A stretch of 64,000 bases of DNA from Chloroflexota bacterium (lineage in GTDB: Bacteria > Chloroflexota > Dehalococcoidia > GIF9 > UBA5629). Location: contig VGOP01000002.1 of assembly GCA_016875875.1 (NCBI GenBank), positions 62,001-126,000 on the forward strand. Direction: 5' to 3'. Positions within the stretch are counted from its first letter, which is position 1, and every line of letters begins with the position of its first letter. The translations under genes and the position numbers were made by a program. Under the pieces are notes generated by a model. That model did no database searches. It was not told the DNA's origin and saw nothing but the letters and a program-made list of their open reading frames with translations. This document shows, piece by piece, positions 52,133 to 60,696 of this stretch.

Positions 52133-53434
52133 ATGTGCGATACTATTGTTGCTCTCGGCTCGGCTACCAAAGATGGCGCCACTCTATTTGGCAAGAACAG
52201 TGACCGGGAACCTGACGAAGTTCAGAACATAAAAATTTACCCTCGCCAGAAGCATAAAAAGGGTGAAAAGGTAAAATGCACCTATCTGACCATACCGCAA
52301 GTTTCTGAAACTGCCAGGGTAATGCTCTGTCAGCCGTTCTGGATGTTCGGAGCTGAGATGGGCGCCAACGAGTATGGCGTGGCTATAGGCAATGAAGCTC
52401 TGTTCACGAGAGAGAAACCAGCCCCCACCGGGCTTACGGGCATGGATTTATTGCGCTTGGCTCTGGAACGAAGCCGAACTGCCAAACAGGCGTTGGAGAC
52501 CATAATTGAGCTATTGGAGAAATATGGGCAAGGCGGCAACTGTGGCTACCGACAAAATTTGCCCTACATGAACAGCTTTCTGATTGCAGGCCATCAAGAG
52601 GCCTACGTACTGGAAACGGTAAAATCATGGTGGGCATGGAAACGGGTCAAAGATTTCTGGAGCATATCGAATATAATTTCTCTGGAGGAGGAATTTGATG
52701 CCTGCTCACCCGGATTACTCGAGAACGCTGTTAAGAAAGGCTATTGCAAAAGCGAAGCTGACTTTAATTTCCGCAAATGCTATTCCGACAAAATAATAAC
52801 GTGGGGTGCCAAGGGAGCACCGCGTCAGGCACGTTCCCGTGAAATGCTTTTACAGAAGAAAGGTGTGCTGACCACGGCGGATTTTATGGCTCTTCTCCGT
52901 GACCACGGAGGTCATGTTGGTTGGACTCCAGATAAGTCCGGCGGGACTATTTGCATGCATGCAGCCGATAAACTGATACGTCGCAGTCAGTCAGTGTGTT
53001 CTATGGTGGCGAAGTTAGGGAAGAAAGCGCAATTCTACTACACCACTGGTGCTGCCGATCCATGTATGAGCCCTTATTATCCGGTTTTCTTTCCTGATAC
53101 GTTGAATCCTACCGGTTATCTGGATGGGGAGGCAAGTTATGATGCGAAGTCTTTTTGGTGGGAATGCGAAAAGCTGCATCGCCAGGCATTGTGGCATTTC
53201 ACCGCTGCCCTGAATGCTATTCAGCCCCAGATAAAAAAGTATGAAAAGGAGATGATTTCTTCGGTGGAAAACGGTCGGCTACCGCTGAATCAGGACAATG
53301 TCGATAAATACTTTGCCAAAGCCAGGGCTATGGTCAGAAATTGGGGTGCCAAGCTGGATAGGCTGCCGGTGACAAAACCGAGGTGGCTGTTCCGACGCTA
53401 TTGGCGGAGTTACAATAAGCTCAATGGATTATAA
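52133..53434 (+). CDS. C69-family dipeptidase/secernin-like Ntn hydrolase
   Basis: A 433-residue N-terminal-nucleophile hydrolase. The start MCDTIVALGSATKDG places the nucleophile Cys at residue 2, to be exposed after Met removal. FGKNSDREPDEVQ and the GANEYGVAIGNEAL segments are family motifs. No signal peptide, so cytosolic like secernins. Excellent AAGGAGG site. The stop is immediately followed by the GTG of a GNAT gene, forming a two-gene unit. Likely hydrolyses amide bonds in small peptides; substrate unknown. Confidence 0.9.
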   Translation: MCDTIVALGSATKDGATLFGKNSDREPDEVQNIKIYPRQKHKKGEKVKCTYLTIPQVSETARVMLCQPFWMFGAEMGANEYGVAIGNEALFTREKPAPTGLTGMDLLRLALERSRTAKQALETIIELLEKYGQGGNCGYRQNLPYMNSFLIAGHQEAYVLETVKSWWAWKRVKDFWSISNIISLEEEFDACSPGLLENAVKKGYCKSEADFNFRKCYSDKIITWGAKGAPRQARSREMLLQKKGVLTTADFMALLRDHGGHVGWTPDKSGGTICMHAADKLIRRSQSVCSMVAKLGKKAQFYYTTGAADPCMSPYYPVFFPDTLNPTGYLDGEASYDAKSFWWECEKLHRQALWHFTAALNAIQPQIKKYEKEMISSVENGRLPLNQDNVDKYFAKARAMVRNWGAKLDRLPVTKPRWLFRRYWRSYNKLNGL

Positions 53435-53923
53435 GTGGAAGAGATTAGAGAAATAAACAAAGAGCGCGACCTTAAGAGCAGTGTAGAAGTGATACGGAAC
53501 TCGTTTAAGACCGTGGCACTTGAATTTGGGCTGAATGAGCGCAATTGTCCTACTCATCCCTCTTTTGTGGCTTTGGATAAATTGTTGGAACTGAAGAAGA
53601 AGGCAAGGCTGTTTGGGCTGTTTTTGAATAGTGTGCAGGTTGGTTTTGTGGCCGTGGAAAAGGCCGATGATGCGCTTTACTACATGGATAAACTGGCTGT
53701 GCTTCCGGAATATAGGCACAGAGGCTATGGGAGGAAGTTGGTGGGATTCGTTTTGGGCGAAGTTAAAAAACACAAAGGTGAAAAAGTCGCCTTGGGGATG
53801 ATAGATGAGAGCGCAGTTTTAAAGAACTGGTACCAGCAACTTGGTTTCAAAAAAGTCGGAACAAAGAATTTTGAGCATTTACCCTTCACTGTATGCTTTA
53901 TGGAAAAGAGCCTATTGCCCTAG
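53435..53923 (+). CDS. GNAT family N-acetyltransferase
   Basis: A 162-residue acetyltransferase, starting with GTG directly after the peptidase stop. The acetyl-CoA loop is in LAVLPEYRHRGYGRKLVGFVL (motif A, R/Q-x-x-G-x-G). WYQQLGFKKVG near the end is motif B. No substrate clue. Convergent with the glycerate kinase gene (12-base overlap). Confidence 0.88.
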   Translation: MEEIREINKERDLKSSVEVIRNSFKTVALEFGLNERNCPTHPSFVALDKLLELKKKARLFGLFLNSVQVGFVAVEKADDALYYMDKLAVLPEYRHRGYGRKLVGFVLGEVKKHKGEKVALGMIDESAVLKNWYQQLGFKKVGTKNFEHLPFTVCFMEKSLLP

Positions 53924-55255
53924 CAAGTACAGCATCACGTCGCTGACATTGGTTCCGGTGTTGCCGGTTATGATGAGTGAGCCACCGATTTTCTTAAATA
54001 GCGTGTGGCTATCGAACCTGTCGATGTATGCTTTTACGTCTATGCCACGTGAAGTAGCGCTTAGCAGAGTGTTGTTATCCACCATAGCTCCGGCCACATC
54101 AGGCAGGTAATCGGAGCCATCTGTACCCACACTGGCTGCTACCCAATAGCCAGGATATGATTTCATTGCCAGCATCGATACAGCAGCATAGTGCTGATTT
54201 CTGCCACCTTTGCCGGCATTCTCCGGTAACTTCGGCGTGGTTTCACCACCAATCAGAATGGCATTGTAGCCCTGATATTTACCTTCAAGGATTTCCCCGG
54301 CTCTCATATAGGCTGCCTCAGCGGTATCACCTTTCTGCTCTACTGTGACAATAAGAGGTGTAAAATCCAGTTCTGCAGCCTTCTGTGCCATGGCTTCTAG
54401 GGCCAGATGGTTATTGCCGATTATGTGATTATGGCAGTTGGTTAGTCTCTTTGGTGTCTCTGGCACCTCGCCGCAGCAGCCCCTTTTCAAGTATGAGAGG
54501 ACGCTTTGTGGAACACTGGCCGTCAAGTCGTATTTTTCGAGCACGCTGTAAGCGTCCTGAAAGGTTGAACAATCTGGATATGTTGGTCCAGAGGCGATGG
54601 TATCAAGGTCGTCTCCGATAACATCGGATATTATCAACGAAACCACTTTTGTTGGTGAATAGAACTCCCCCAACCGGCCACCCTTTGTTCTAGACAAATG
54701 CTTTCTTACCGCATTGATTTCATGTATTTCAGCGCCGCACTTCAATAGTAATTCAGTCGTTTTTTGCTTATCTTCAAGGCTTATGCCGTCAACAGGACAG
54801 GGCATTAGAGCCGAACCACCGCCGGAAATCAAACATATGACCAGGTCATTGGCATTTATGGAGTACTTGTCTTTTAAAGCCAGCATCTGCTTCATGCCGT
54901 TAAAGCCTCTCTTGTCCGGGAGGGGGTGACCGGCTTTTATTATCTTTATCCTCTTCGTTCTGTAACCTCCCCCCTTACAATTGACGATGCCGGTGACGAT
55001 ATTCTTTGCGCCTATAGTGTTTTCCAGTGCTTCTGCCATGAGCCCTGATGCTTTGCCGCCGCCGATAACTAAAATCCTACTCTTGGCGGTATTATATGCG
55101 GTGTCTTTCACCTTTAGTGACACGCCTTCTGGATTATAGCTTACGGCTGATTTCATGATAGTTCTGGCCAGAACACGCTCTATGCCAGCCTCGATGATTT
55201 TCAGAGCCTGGCGCCTTAATTTGGTTGTGGTCAGCTCATCCCAGTTCTTTACCAT
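53912..55255 (-). CDS. Glycerate 2-kinase (MOFRL / DUF4147)
   Basis: About 447 residues. ILVIGGGKASGLMAEAL and CLISGGGSALMPCP are the N-terminal DUF4147 motifs. HLSRTKGGRLG, ISDVIGDDLDTIASGPT and IGGETTPKLPENAGKGGRNQ belong to the kinase/MOFRL domain. It phosphorylates glycerate at C2 in serine, glyoxylate or sugar-acid catabolism. Start ATG 55255 or the adjacent GTG 55258. It lies alone; the sugar kinase-RLP operon is 13 kb away and could feed it, which is speculation. Confidence 0.92.
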   Translation of the reverse strand: MVKNWDELTTTKLRRQALKIIEAGIERVLARTIMKSAVSYNPEGVSLKVKDTAYNTAKSRILVIGGGKASGLMAEALENTIGAKNIVTGIVNCKGGGYRTKRIKIIKAGHPLPDKRGFNGMKQMLALKDKYSINANDLVICLISGGGSALMPCPVDGISLEDKQKTTELLLKCGAEIHEINAVRKHLSRTKGGRLGEFYSPTKVVSLIISDVIGDDLDTIASGPTYPDCSTFQDAYSVLEKYDLTASVPQSVLSYLKRGCCGEVPETPKRLTNCHNHIIGNNHLALEAMAQKAAELDFTPLIVTVEQKGDTAEAAYMRAGEILEGKYQGYNAILIGGETTPKLPENAGKGGRNQHYAAVSMLAMKSYPGYWVAASVGTDGSDYLPDVAGAMVDNNTLLSATSRGIDVKAYIDRFDSHTLFKKIGGSLIITGNTGTNVSDVMLYLLGQ

Positions 55256-55337
55256 CACTTTAACCTATAGAGCAAAAACAGAAAGAGCCTTTTCTGGACC
55301 TTAAGTATACGCTGTTCAGTCGGAAAAATTAACAATT

Positions 55338-55400
55338 TGCGGGCACAGACCTTTAAACCTGTCCGGAACAATCTGTCCTTCTGAGCGAAGCGAACACTCG
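55338..55400. repeat. Degenerate dispersed repeat segment
   Basis: The 230-base interval 55259-55488 contains a weak copy of the ACAGACCT...ACCTGTCC palindrome (around 55345-55368) and a CTTCTGAGCGAAGCGAA stretch. Both are common in dispersed intergenic repeats of such genomes. No gene is seen here. Confidence 0.45.
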
Positions 55401-55411
55401 CTGCACAGATA

Positions 55412-55440
55412 TTGACCTGGAGGATAGTTTGTACTAAAAT
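55412..55440 (+). promoter_or_regulatory. padR promoter with overlapping palindrome
   Basis: TTGACC (55412-55417), 17-base spacer, TAAAAT (55435-55440). The palindrome TACTA-N7-TAGTA (55432-55448) covers the -10, suitable for autorepression. A direct repeat AGT(G/A)CAAGGC follows twice (about 55447 and 55462) in the leader. Confidence 0.65.
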
Positions 55441-55488
55441 AGATAGTAGTGCAAGGCATAGCAGTACAAGGCTTGGAAGGAGACTAAG

Positions 55489-55872
55489 TTGGCTTATGTT
55501 CAGCAGCTGCTAAAAGGGCTTATTGACCCCATCATTCTTTCTGTCATCGACCGACTGCCTATGTACGGTTACCAGATCGTCAAGGAATTAGAACGGATAA
55601 CCGGAGGATACCTTAAACTGAAAAGCGGCACGATTTATCCCTCACTCCTCAGATTGGAGAAGAACGGACTGGTCATGTCCAAGTGGAAACAGGTTACTGA
55701 AGGGCGGGGAAGAAGGTATTATCAGATAACGGGGAAGGGACGTCAGTTCCTGGCCAACCGTTCAGATGAATGGCGCGATTTCTGTACCGTGGTTACTAAG
55801 CTTATGCAAGGGGCTGATCATGAAAATATGGTCTTGCGCTGGGTGAGACGGCCTCGGCCGACTAGAAATTGA
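55489..55872 (+). CDS. PadR-family transcriptional regulator
   Basis: A 127-residue winged-helix protein starting with TTG after AAGGAG. ILSVIDRLPMYGYQIVKELERITGG and the GTIYPSLLRLEKNGL recognition helix plus wing RRYYQITGKG are diagnostic. A shorter C-terminal helix than ligand-binding members suggests dimer formation by a minimal coiled segment. The next gene (degV) lies 28 bases downstream and may be its target along with itself. Confidence 0.9.
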   Translation: MAYVQQLLKGLIDPIILSVIDRLPMYGYQIVKELERITGGYLKLKSGTIYPSLLRLEKNGLVMSKWKQVTEGRGRRYYQITGKGRQFLANRSDEWRDFCTVVTKLMQGADHENMVLRWVRRPRPTRN

Positions 55873-55900
55873 ATACCTTTAACTGGAAGGGTGAGAGACA

Positions 55901-56740
55901 ATGGCAGTGAAGGTTGTTACTGACAGTACCTCTGACTTGACGCCTGAGACGGCTGATGAGCTGGGAATCACGGTAGTGCCGCTGAACGTTCATTTTGGCA
56001 CTGAGGCCTATCGGGATGGCATTGACCTGACGACCGAGGATTTCTACCTTAAGCTGTCGCATTGCAGGGATTTACCGACAACCTCAGCTCCTGCCCCGGG
56101 AACTTTCGCTGAGGTCTATGACAAACTGGCCAAAGAAACAGATGAAATCCTGGCTATTACTATTTCCTCGAAGCTCAGTGCTACCTATAAAGCGGCGATT
56201 GATGGTAAAGAGCTGAGGAAGAGTAAAGCTCGGCTTGAGATAATCGATTCTCTATCGGCGATTGCCGGGTTGGGGCTAATTGTCATATCGGCGGCCAAGG
56301 CAGCTAAGGCGGGTGCTAGTTTTGATGAGGTGATTGATGCTGTCTGTAGCAGCATGAATCGGGTGGACTTTCGCATGGCTTTTGACACGTTGGAGTATTT
56401 GAGAAGGGGTGGGCGTATTGGTACTGCGCAGGCATTTCTGGGCTCGGCGCTGAAAGTGAATCCCATCCTCACCATAAGAGGCGGTCTTACTGAAGGGGTT
56501 GCCAGAGTTCGCTGCAGGGCCAAGGCGATTGACTATCTATGTAACTTTGCTATGAGTTTCCCCGATATTGAAGAGATAGCTATAGAAGATGCTACCACGC
56601 CGGAGGAAGCTGAGATTTTGGCCGAGCGGCTTTGTTTCAGATTTGTCACTGAGCGCATCTACTGGATGAAGGTAAGCCCGGTTATAGGCACTCATGTTGG
56701 CCCGCATGTCCTCGGGGTAGGCGTGCTGCCGAAGCAGTAA
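55901..56740 (+). CDS. DegV family fatty-acid-binding protein
   Basis: A 279-residue protein; VTDSTSDLTPETADEL is the typical start, TTSAPAPGTF the lipid-head-group loop, ISSKLSATYKAA and DSLSAIAGLGLIV follow, and RRGGRIG is the conserved Arg-Arg-Gly-Gly-Arg motif. DegV proteins bind fatty acids; some (FakB) present them to the kinase FakA, which is not in the window. Co-directional with padR. Confidence 0.92.
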   Translation: MAVKVVTDSTSDLTPETADELGITVVPLNVHFGTEAYRDGIDLTTEDFYLKLSHCRDLPTTSAPAPGTFAEVYDKLAKETDEILAITISSKLSATYKAAIDGKELRKSKARLEIIDSLSAIAGLGLIVISAAKAAKAGASFDEVIDAVCSSMNRVDFRMAFDTLEYLRRGGRIGTAQAFLGSALKVNPILTIRGGLTEGVARVRCRAKAIDYLCNFAMSFPDIEEIAIEDATTPEEAEILAERLCFRFVTERIYWMKVSPVIGTHVGPHVLGVGVLPKQ

Positions 56741-56748
56741 ACATCAAA

Positions 56749-57747
56749 TCAGCCCGTGTCGTGCCTTATCCCGGAATTCGCCAATCTCGATTGACTCCTC
56801 TTTACCCGCCACCATAGCCACACGAGGAACATCAATGTGGCCAATCCCACTAGAGTCATGCCGGCTGGGTTGTCTTTGCGGCTGGCATCGAACTCCTGTA
56901 TCGGAGTGAGTAGGATAAAAAAGCTTAGAGGGCCAGCGGCCAGCGCTAGTTGGTGCATCCCTGTCCATGCCGCTCCGTTGCCGGACATCCACATCATTCC
57001 CCAGATAATCAGAGCTACTAAGCCGAGGCCAGTTAGTATGGTAAGGCAGGGGGGCAACGTTGTGTGTGGAAGCCCCCAGAATACTATGAAGAATGCGATG
57101 GTTCCCAAGAAGCCGGTAAGCCAGAACCAAAAAGGATGCCTTTGACTTATGACCTTAGGGGCAAAGGGCTGGCTGGGCAGGCGCCAGGCGAGGAGAACTA
57201 ATGCTGCAACGATTACCAACATTAGAATATAATGAGCGGTGGGTGGTCTATATGCTGTCAGAAAGAAGTAGCCAAGTGTAACATCTGCCGCCAAAATGAT
57301 TGGAAGGATAATAAAACCCTTCCGCCCCACCCACGCCTCGTTGCGCCTGTTGAAAAATATCAGCTCTGCCAACAGGATGGGGATCACGATGCTAATAAAA
57401 GTATGATAGAGTGTCACCTGAACGCTCCACACCCAGTTAACGCCTGCCCATCGTCCGTAAGAGCCGAGGATGCCAAGGTCAACCCAGTTGGGGTCGAAGA
57501 AGCTCTTGACCATCAGGCCTTCTTCGACGATGCCGTAGGCAGCACCTAGGGCGAGCAGGCTAGCCCAACCCTTTCGCCAGTGAATTGTCAGTTCACGGGC
57601 TAAGATGGCTCCGCTGCCGTAGAGGGTAGTCAAAAGCGCAAATCCGACGGGACTAAAGAATTCAACCGGGGGAGCTGACCCCGAAAGCAGCTCCGCTATC
57701 GCCGGAGCCAGGAAGAAAAGTATCACCGCTGGCAACAATTTTTTCAC
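56749..57747 (-). CDS. Polytopic membrane protein of unknown function
   Basis: A 332-residue protein with about nine or ten transmembrane helices and very few charged residues, ending in a basic tail (KRSQSRLANSGIRHDTG). Not recognised. Start codon GTG 57747, one base after the MBL gene stop, so they form one unit. Possibly a transport or signalling protein; no motif supports a choice. Confidence 0.65.
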   Translation of the reverse strand: MKKLLPAVILFFLAPAIAELLSGSAPPVEFFSPVGFALLTTLYGSGAILARELTIHWRKGWASLLALGAAYGIVEEGLMVKSFFDPNWVDLGILGSYGRWAGVNWVWSVQVTLYHTFISIVIPILLAELIFFNRRNEAWVGRKGFIILPIILAADVTLGYFFLTAYRPPTAHYILMLVIVAALVLLAWRLPSQPFAPKVISQRHPFWFWLTGFLGTIAFFIVFWGLPHTTLPPCLTILTGLGLVALIIWGMMWMSGNGAAWTGMHQLALAAGPLSFFILLTPIQEFDASRKDNPAGMTLVGLATLMFLVWLWWRVKRSQSRLANSGIRHDTG

Positions 57748-57748
57748 T

Positions 57749-58654
57749 CTACTGCCTCTGATCGGCCCCAGCTAAACCATTGATGGTGTTAATGAGTAAG
57801 GTAAACTCTCGGGCGTATTCGTCTCTGTCTAGGCGGTCAAGGTAACTCAGGCTCTTATCTTTTTTTCTCAGTAGTGTCAGTATATCTTCAGGACTTTTCC
57901 CGGCTTTGGTTGCAGCGCTAACAATCTTGTGCCAGTCGATGAGTTTTTGCCTATGAGACTTCAATCTTTCGCCCCCGCTGTCATAGCAGCCGAAGTGACC
58001 ATAGCACAGCTTTTGAGGTTCAAGAGCGATGAGCTTACCTATGGAAGACAGGTTCTCTTCCAGTTTGAAGGGTGGTGGTGTTGTCGGTCTGACAATGCCC
58101 TCAATACAGACCCCAGCCGCTTCACCAGCTATTAACACCCCATTTGCCCTATCGAAAATGCTTAAGTGGTGAGGGGCATGTCCGGGTGTAAGATATATCT
58201 CCAGCGTCAGACCTCGGCCTAAGTCGAGCTTCATTTGGTCTGTGGCGACGATAATCCTGTGCTCAGGTACTGGCTCAATCTCACCGTATTCAATCGCGGT
58301 CTCACCCAAGGTTTTGAGGCTAGCCTGCCACAGTATTTTGGGGTCAACCAGATGTGGGATGGCTCGACTATGAGCCAGGACTTTAGCCTTGCTCATTTCT
58401 CTTAGTGCTGTTCCGGCTCCGCCGGCATGGTCCATGTGGATATGTGTCAGTATGATGTAATCTATTTCACTGGGGCTAAGATTGAGTTCTGCTAAGGCGT
58501 GGAGCAAATTAGGTATGGCTGCTTTCGGCCCGACATCGATGATGGCATTTTTTTCACCGCAGAACAGATAGGCTCCTATGAATTTCCCGTATCCCGGTAT
58601 CGGCGGCTGGAGATTTAGTAACTTGAGATTGGGCGTGATAGTGTGTATTTCCAT
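57749..58654 (-). CDS. MBL-fold metallo-hydrolase
   Basis: A 301-residue metallo-beta-lactamase-fold enzyme. The metal motif H71-x-H73-x-D75-H76 is in TIHMDHAGG-type spacing, and further ligands follow in LTPGHAPHH and YGHFG. GAYLFCGEKNAIIDVG is the N-terminal strand pair. Substrate unknown (glyoxalase II-like or lactonase-like). Heads a two-gene unit with the membrane protein. Confidence 0.88.
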   Translation of the reverse strand: MEIHTITPNLKLLNLQPPIPGYGKFIGAYLFCGEKNAIIDVGPKAAIPNLLHALAELNLSPSEIDYIILTHIHMDHAGGAGTALREMSKAKVLAHSRAIPHLVDPKILWQASLKTLGETAIEYGEIEPVPEHRIIVATDQMKLDLGRGLTLEIYLTPGHAPHHLSIFDRANGVLIAGEAAGVCIEGIVRPTTPPPFKLEENLSSIGKLIALEPQKLCYGHFGCYDSGGERLKSHRQKLIDWHKIVSAATKAGKSPEDILTLLRKKDKSLSYLDRLDRDEYAREFTLLINTINGLAGADQRQ

Positions 58655-58709
58655 TTAAGTTCTCTTCGTTTCCAGCAACTGTATATTCTCAGTGTTTGTT
58701 ACCTATATT

Positions 58710-58934
58710 CTATGAGGGACTCATGGCAGCTTTGAGCTTTTGGATGAATTCCTGCCGTTTCCGCTCATTGCTGATTATCTGTAGCTTGAGCTTTTTACAG
58801 GTCTGCGGGCAGTCCTTGTAGGTAATACCGAGTATTTGATGGATAGCCTCATCGTTTTGTTTTCTGTTGTTAGAAGTGACCTGAATGCCAGCCTCGTCGA
58901 AGATTTCCTTAAGATGACGAAAATAGCAAGACAT
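58710..58934 (-). CDS. Small conserved-looking cytosolic protein
   Basis: A 74-residue protein with helical pattern and evenly spaced charged residues: HLKEIFDEAGIQVTSNNRK, then HQILGITYKDCPQTCKKLK and a Lys-rich end. The layout resembles small uncharacterised proteins of anaerobic bacteria and archaea. Cys-Pro-x-x-Cys could be redox-active or metal-binding. Ribosome site is weak. Confidence 0.5.
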   Translation of the reverse strand: MSCYFRHLKEIFDEAGIQVTSNNRKQNDEAIHQILGITYKDCPQTCKKLKLQIISNERKRQEFIQKLKAAMSPS

Positions 58935-59047
58935 AGAATATTACATCCCTTCCAGAAGGCGACTCTGCGCTTAAATCCTAACACGTTAAAGCCAGGCATC
59001 TCAAGCTTTTGTGAATTACTGTCGGGAGTTGCCCTGTTTTATTCACA

Positions 59048-59083
59048 AATGTAGGGACAGACCTGAAGGTCTGTCCCTACATT
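59048..59083. repeat. Perfect 17-base-arm palindrome
   Basis: AATGTAGGGACAGACCT and its reverse complement flank a GA centre. The inner 10 bases of each arm are identical to the palindrome at 38551-38572. It sits in the 250-base interval 58935-59185 in which no gene is seen. Could form a very stable hairpin in RNA on either strand. Confidence 0.85.
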
Positions 59084-59200
59084 ATGGTTCTTGTTGACCG
59101 GACAAGTCGGTGGTGTTAGAATCTGAAATATAGTGGAACCTGCCTTAATTTACGGCTGCGATGCCCCGATTCTGGCATCGTCATTTTGAGTCTAGTAAGA

Positions 59201-59848
59201 ATGAAAATGGGAAAAGTGGTACAAGACAATGCTGTCATGATAATCAGGCTGGAGCTTGGCCCCTTTGGCACGAATGCCTATATAGTAGTATGTCAGGCAA
59301 CCAGGGACAGCGTAGTGGTGGATGTACCTGGCGAAGCTGATGAGATTTTAAGACAACTGGCAAATACCAATCCCGAATATATCCTGATAACCCATAATCA
59401 TTTTGACCACATCGTGGCACTTGATGAGTTAAAGACTAAGCTCAAGGTTCCCGTAGCAGTTCATCCTCTAGATGCTGGCGGGCTGCCGTCTAGTCCGGAT
59501 ATCGAGCTTAATGACGGCGACACCATAGAAGTAGGCAAGCTTAAAATCAAAGTATTACACACGCCAGGGCATACACCGGGAAGCCTGTGCTTTTTAAGAG
59601 GCAGATATTTGATATCTGGAGATACCATTTTCCCCGGTGGTCCGGGTAAAACTGGGACACCGGCTGGCTTCAAGCAGATACTGAAGTCTATAGAAAGCAA
59701 GCTCTTTGTCTTAGCTGATGATACTGAAGTATATCCCGGCCATGGTGAGGCCACCGTATTAGGTAAGGAAAAGAAAGAATTTGCTATCTTCTCTTCGAAG
59801 CCGCATGACGCTAACCTGTGCGGTGATGTTCTCTGGCTATCGTCATAG
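59201..59848 (+). CDS. MBL-fold hydrolase, glyoxalase II-like
   Basis: About 215 residues. H65-N-H67-F-D69-H70 is the metal-binding motif, HTPGHTPGS the second, SGDTIFPGG the bridging Asp and VYPGHGEAT the last His. This set is typical of single-domain hydroxyacylglutathione-hydrolase-like enzymes. The start is uncertain; ATG 59201, 59207 and 59237 are possible, none with a strong ribosome site. Function in the absence of glutathione may be on another thioester. Confidence 0.86.
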   Translation: MKMGKVVQDNAVMIIRLELGPFGTNAYIVVCQATRDSVVVDVPGEADEILRQLANTNPEYILITHNHFDHIVALDELKTKLKVPVAVHPLDAGGLPSSPDIELNDGDTIEVGKLKIKVLHTPGHTPGSLCFLRGRYLISGDTIFPGGPGKTGTPAGFKQILKSIESKLFVLADDTEVYPGHGEATVLGKEKKEFAIFSSKPHDANLCGDVLWLSS

Positions 59849-59853
59849 ATGGT

Positions 59854-60546
59854 CTACCACCATATCTCGACGCGGTAAAAAGTCTCCGCCAGCTTGAACC
59901 CTTTCCCTTCAGCAAATTTTTCGTATCTTTGTCTGAGGAAATCGTCCCATTCGCCAGTGAAGTGACCCACCTGGCTGTGGTGACAGTGCAAGGCTGTCAT
60001 CTTTGTTTCAAAGGTGTCGGTAATATCGCTGAAGTAATTCGGTTCTTCGGCACCCCAGAAAAGAACCTCTTTAACTTTGTGAGGCTCGAGCCCTTGTTCA
60101 AGTAGGTCAGGATAAGCCCAGCGGTCTCGGGCGTAGGGGAAGAGAGCATCCAGCACAACTTGACCGGTGATGCGGTGGTCACGGTGCCAGATGTAACGTC
60201 GGTAGGGGTCGCTGGTAGCTACGATTTCTGGCCGATGGGTTCTGATTAAGCGGACAATTTCTTTCCGAAATTCTGGCGTGTCCTCCAAAGTTTGGTCTTC
60301 ATGTCGCAGGAATATGACCTCCTTTACCCCGAGCAGCTTGGCGGCGGCTAGCTGTTCCTGCTCGCGAATTTCTGCCAATTTCTCAGGCTTCATCTCAGGG
60401 TCGTTGCTGCCCTTGTTGCCGTTGGTGCATACCACGTATATGACCTTTTTGCCCTCACGCGTCCATTTAGCCACAGTTCCGGCGATACCGTATTCGGCGT
60501 CGTCGGCATGAGATGAAATCACCATTGCGTAAAGATTCTTCGTCAT
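59854..60546 (-). CDS. PIG-L family de-N-acetylase
   Basis: A 230-residue zinc deacetylase of the MshB/BshB/PIG-L group. The family motif is S-H13-A-D15-D16 near the N-terminus, IWHRDHRITG supplies the other His, and FLRHEDQTLEDT lies between. The ATG at 60546 follows GGAGG; longer readings would translate a repeat. Substrate is an N-acetylated sugar, possibly GlcNAc-inositol-type. Its divergent neighbour is a tandem GNAT, which recalls mycothiol synthesis, but this is only suggestive. Confidence 0.88.
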   Translation of the reverse strand: MTKNLYAMVISSHADDAEYGIAGTVAKWTREGKKVIYVVCTNGNKGSNDPEMKPEKLAEIREQEQLAAAKLLGVKEVIFLRHEDQTLEDTPEFRKEIVRLIRTHRPEIVATSDPYRRYIWHRDHRITGQVVLDALFPYARDRWAYPDLLEQGLEPHKVKEVLFWGAEEPNYFSDITDTFETKMTALHCHHSQVGHFTGEWDDFLRQRYEKFAEGKGFKLAETFYRVEIWW

Positions 60547-60637
60547 GTTTCGAGCCTCCAGGGCAAAGGTGCTTGCATGAAATTGTATGATACTACCTGC
60601 CTTGATACAATTGCAATGCTGAGAGAATATTGTTTTC

Positions 60638-60680
60638 CTGTCATTGCGAGCCAAGCGTGGTAATCTCGGTGGTGGGGGAG
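60638..60680. repeat. MITE-like dispersed repeat, partial copy 3
   Basis: CTGTCATTGCGAG followed by GTGGTAATCTCGGTGGTG, matching the left part of the copies at 29819 and 38411 (reversed). The right terminal repeat is not recognisable. It lies in the divergent interval between the deacetylase and the tandem GNAT genes and ends just before the GNAT start. Confidence 0.6.
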
Positions 60681-60696
60681 GGGAAAGAGCTGAAGA

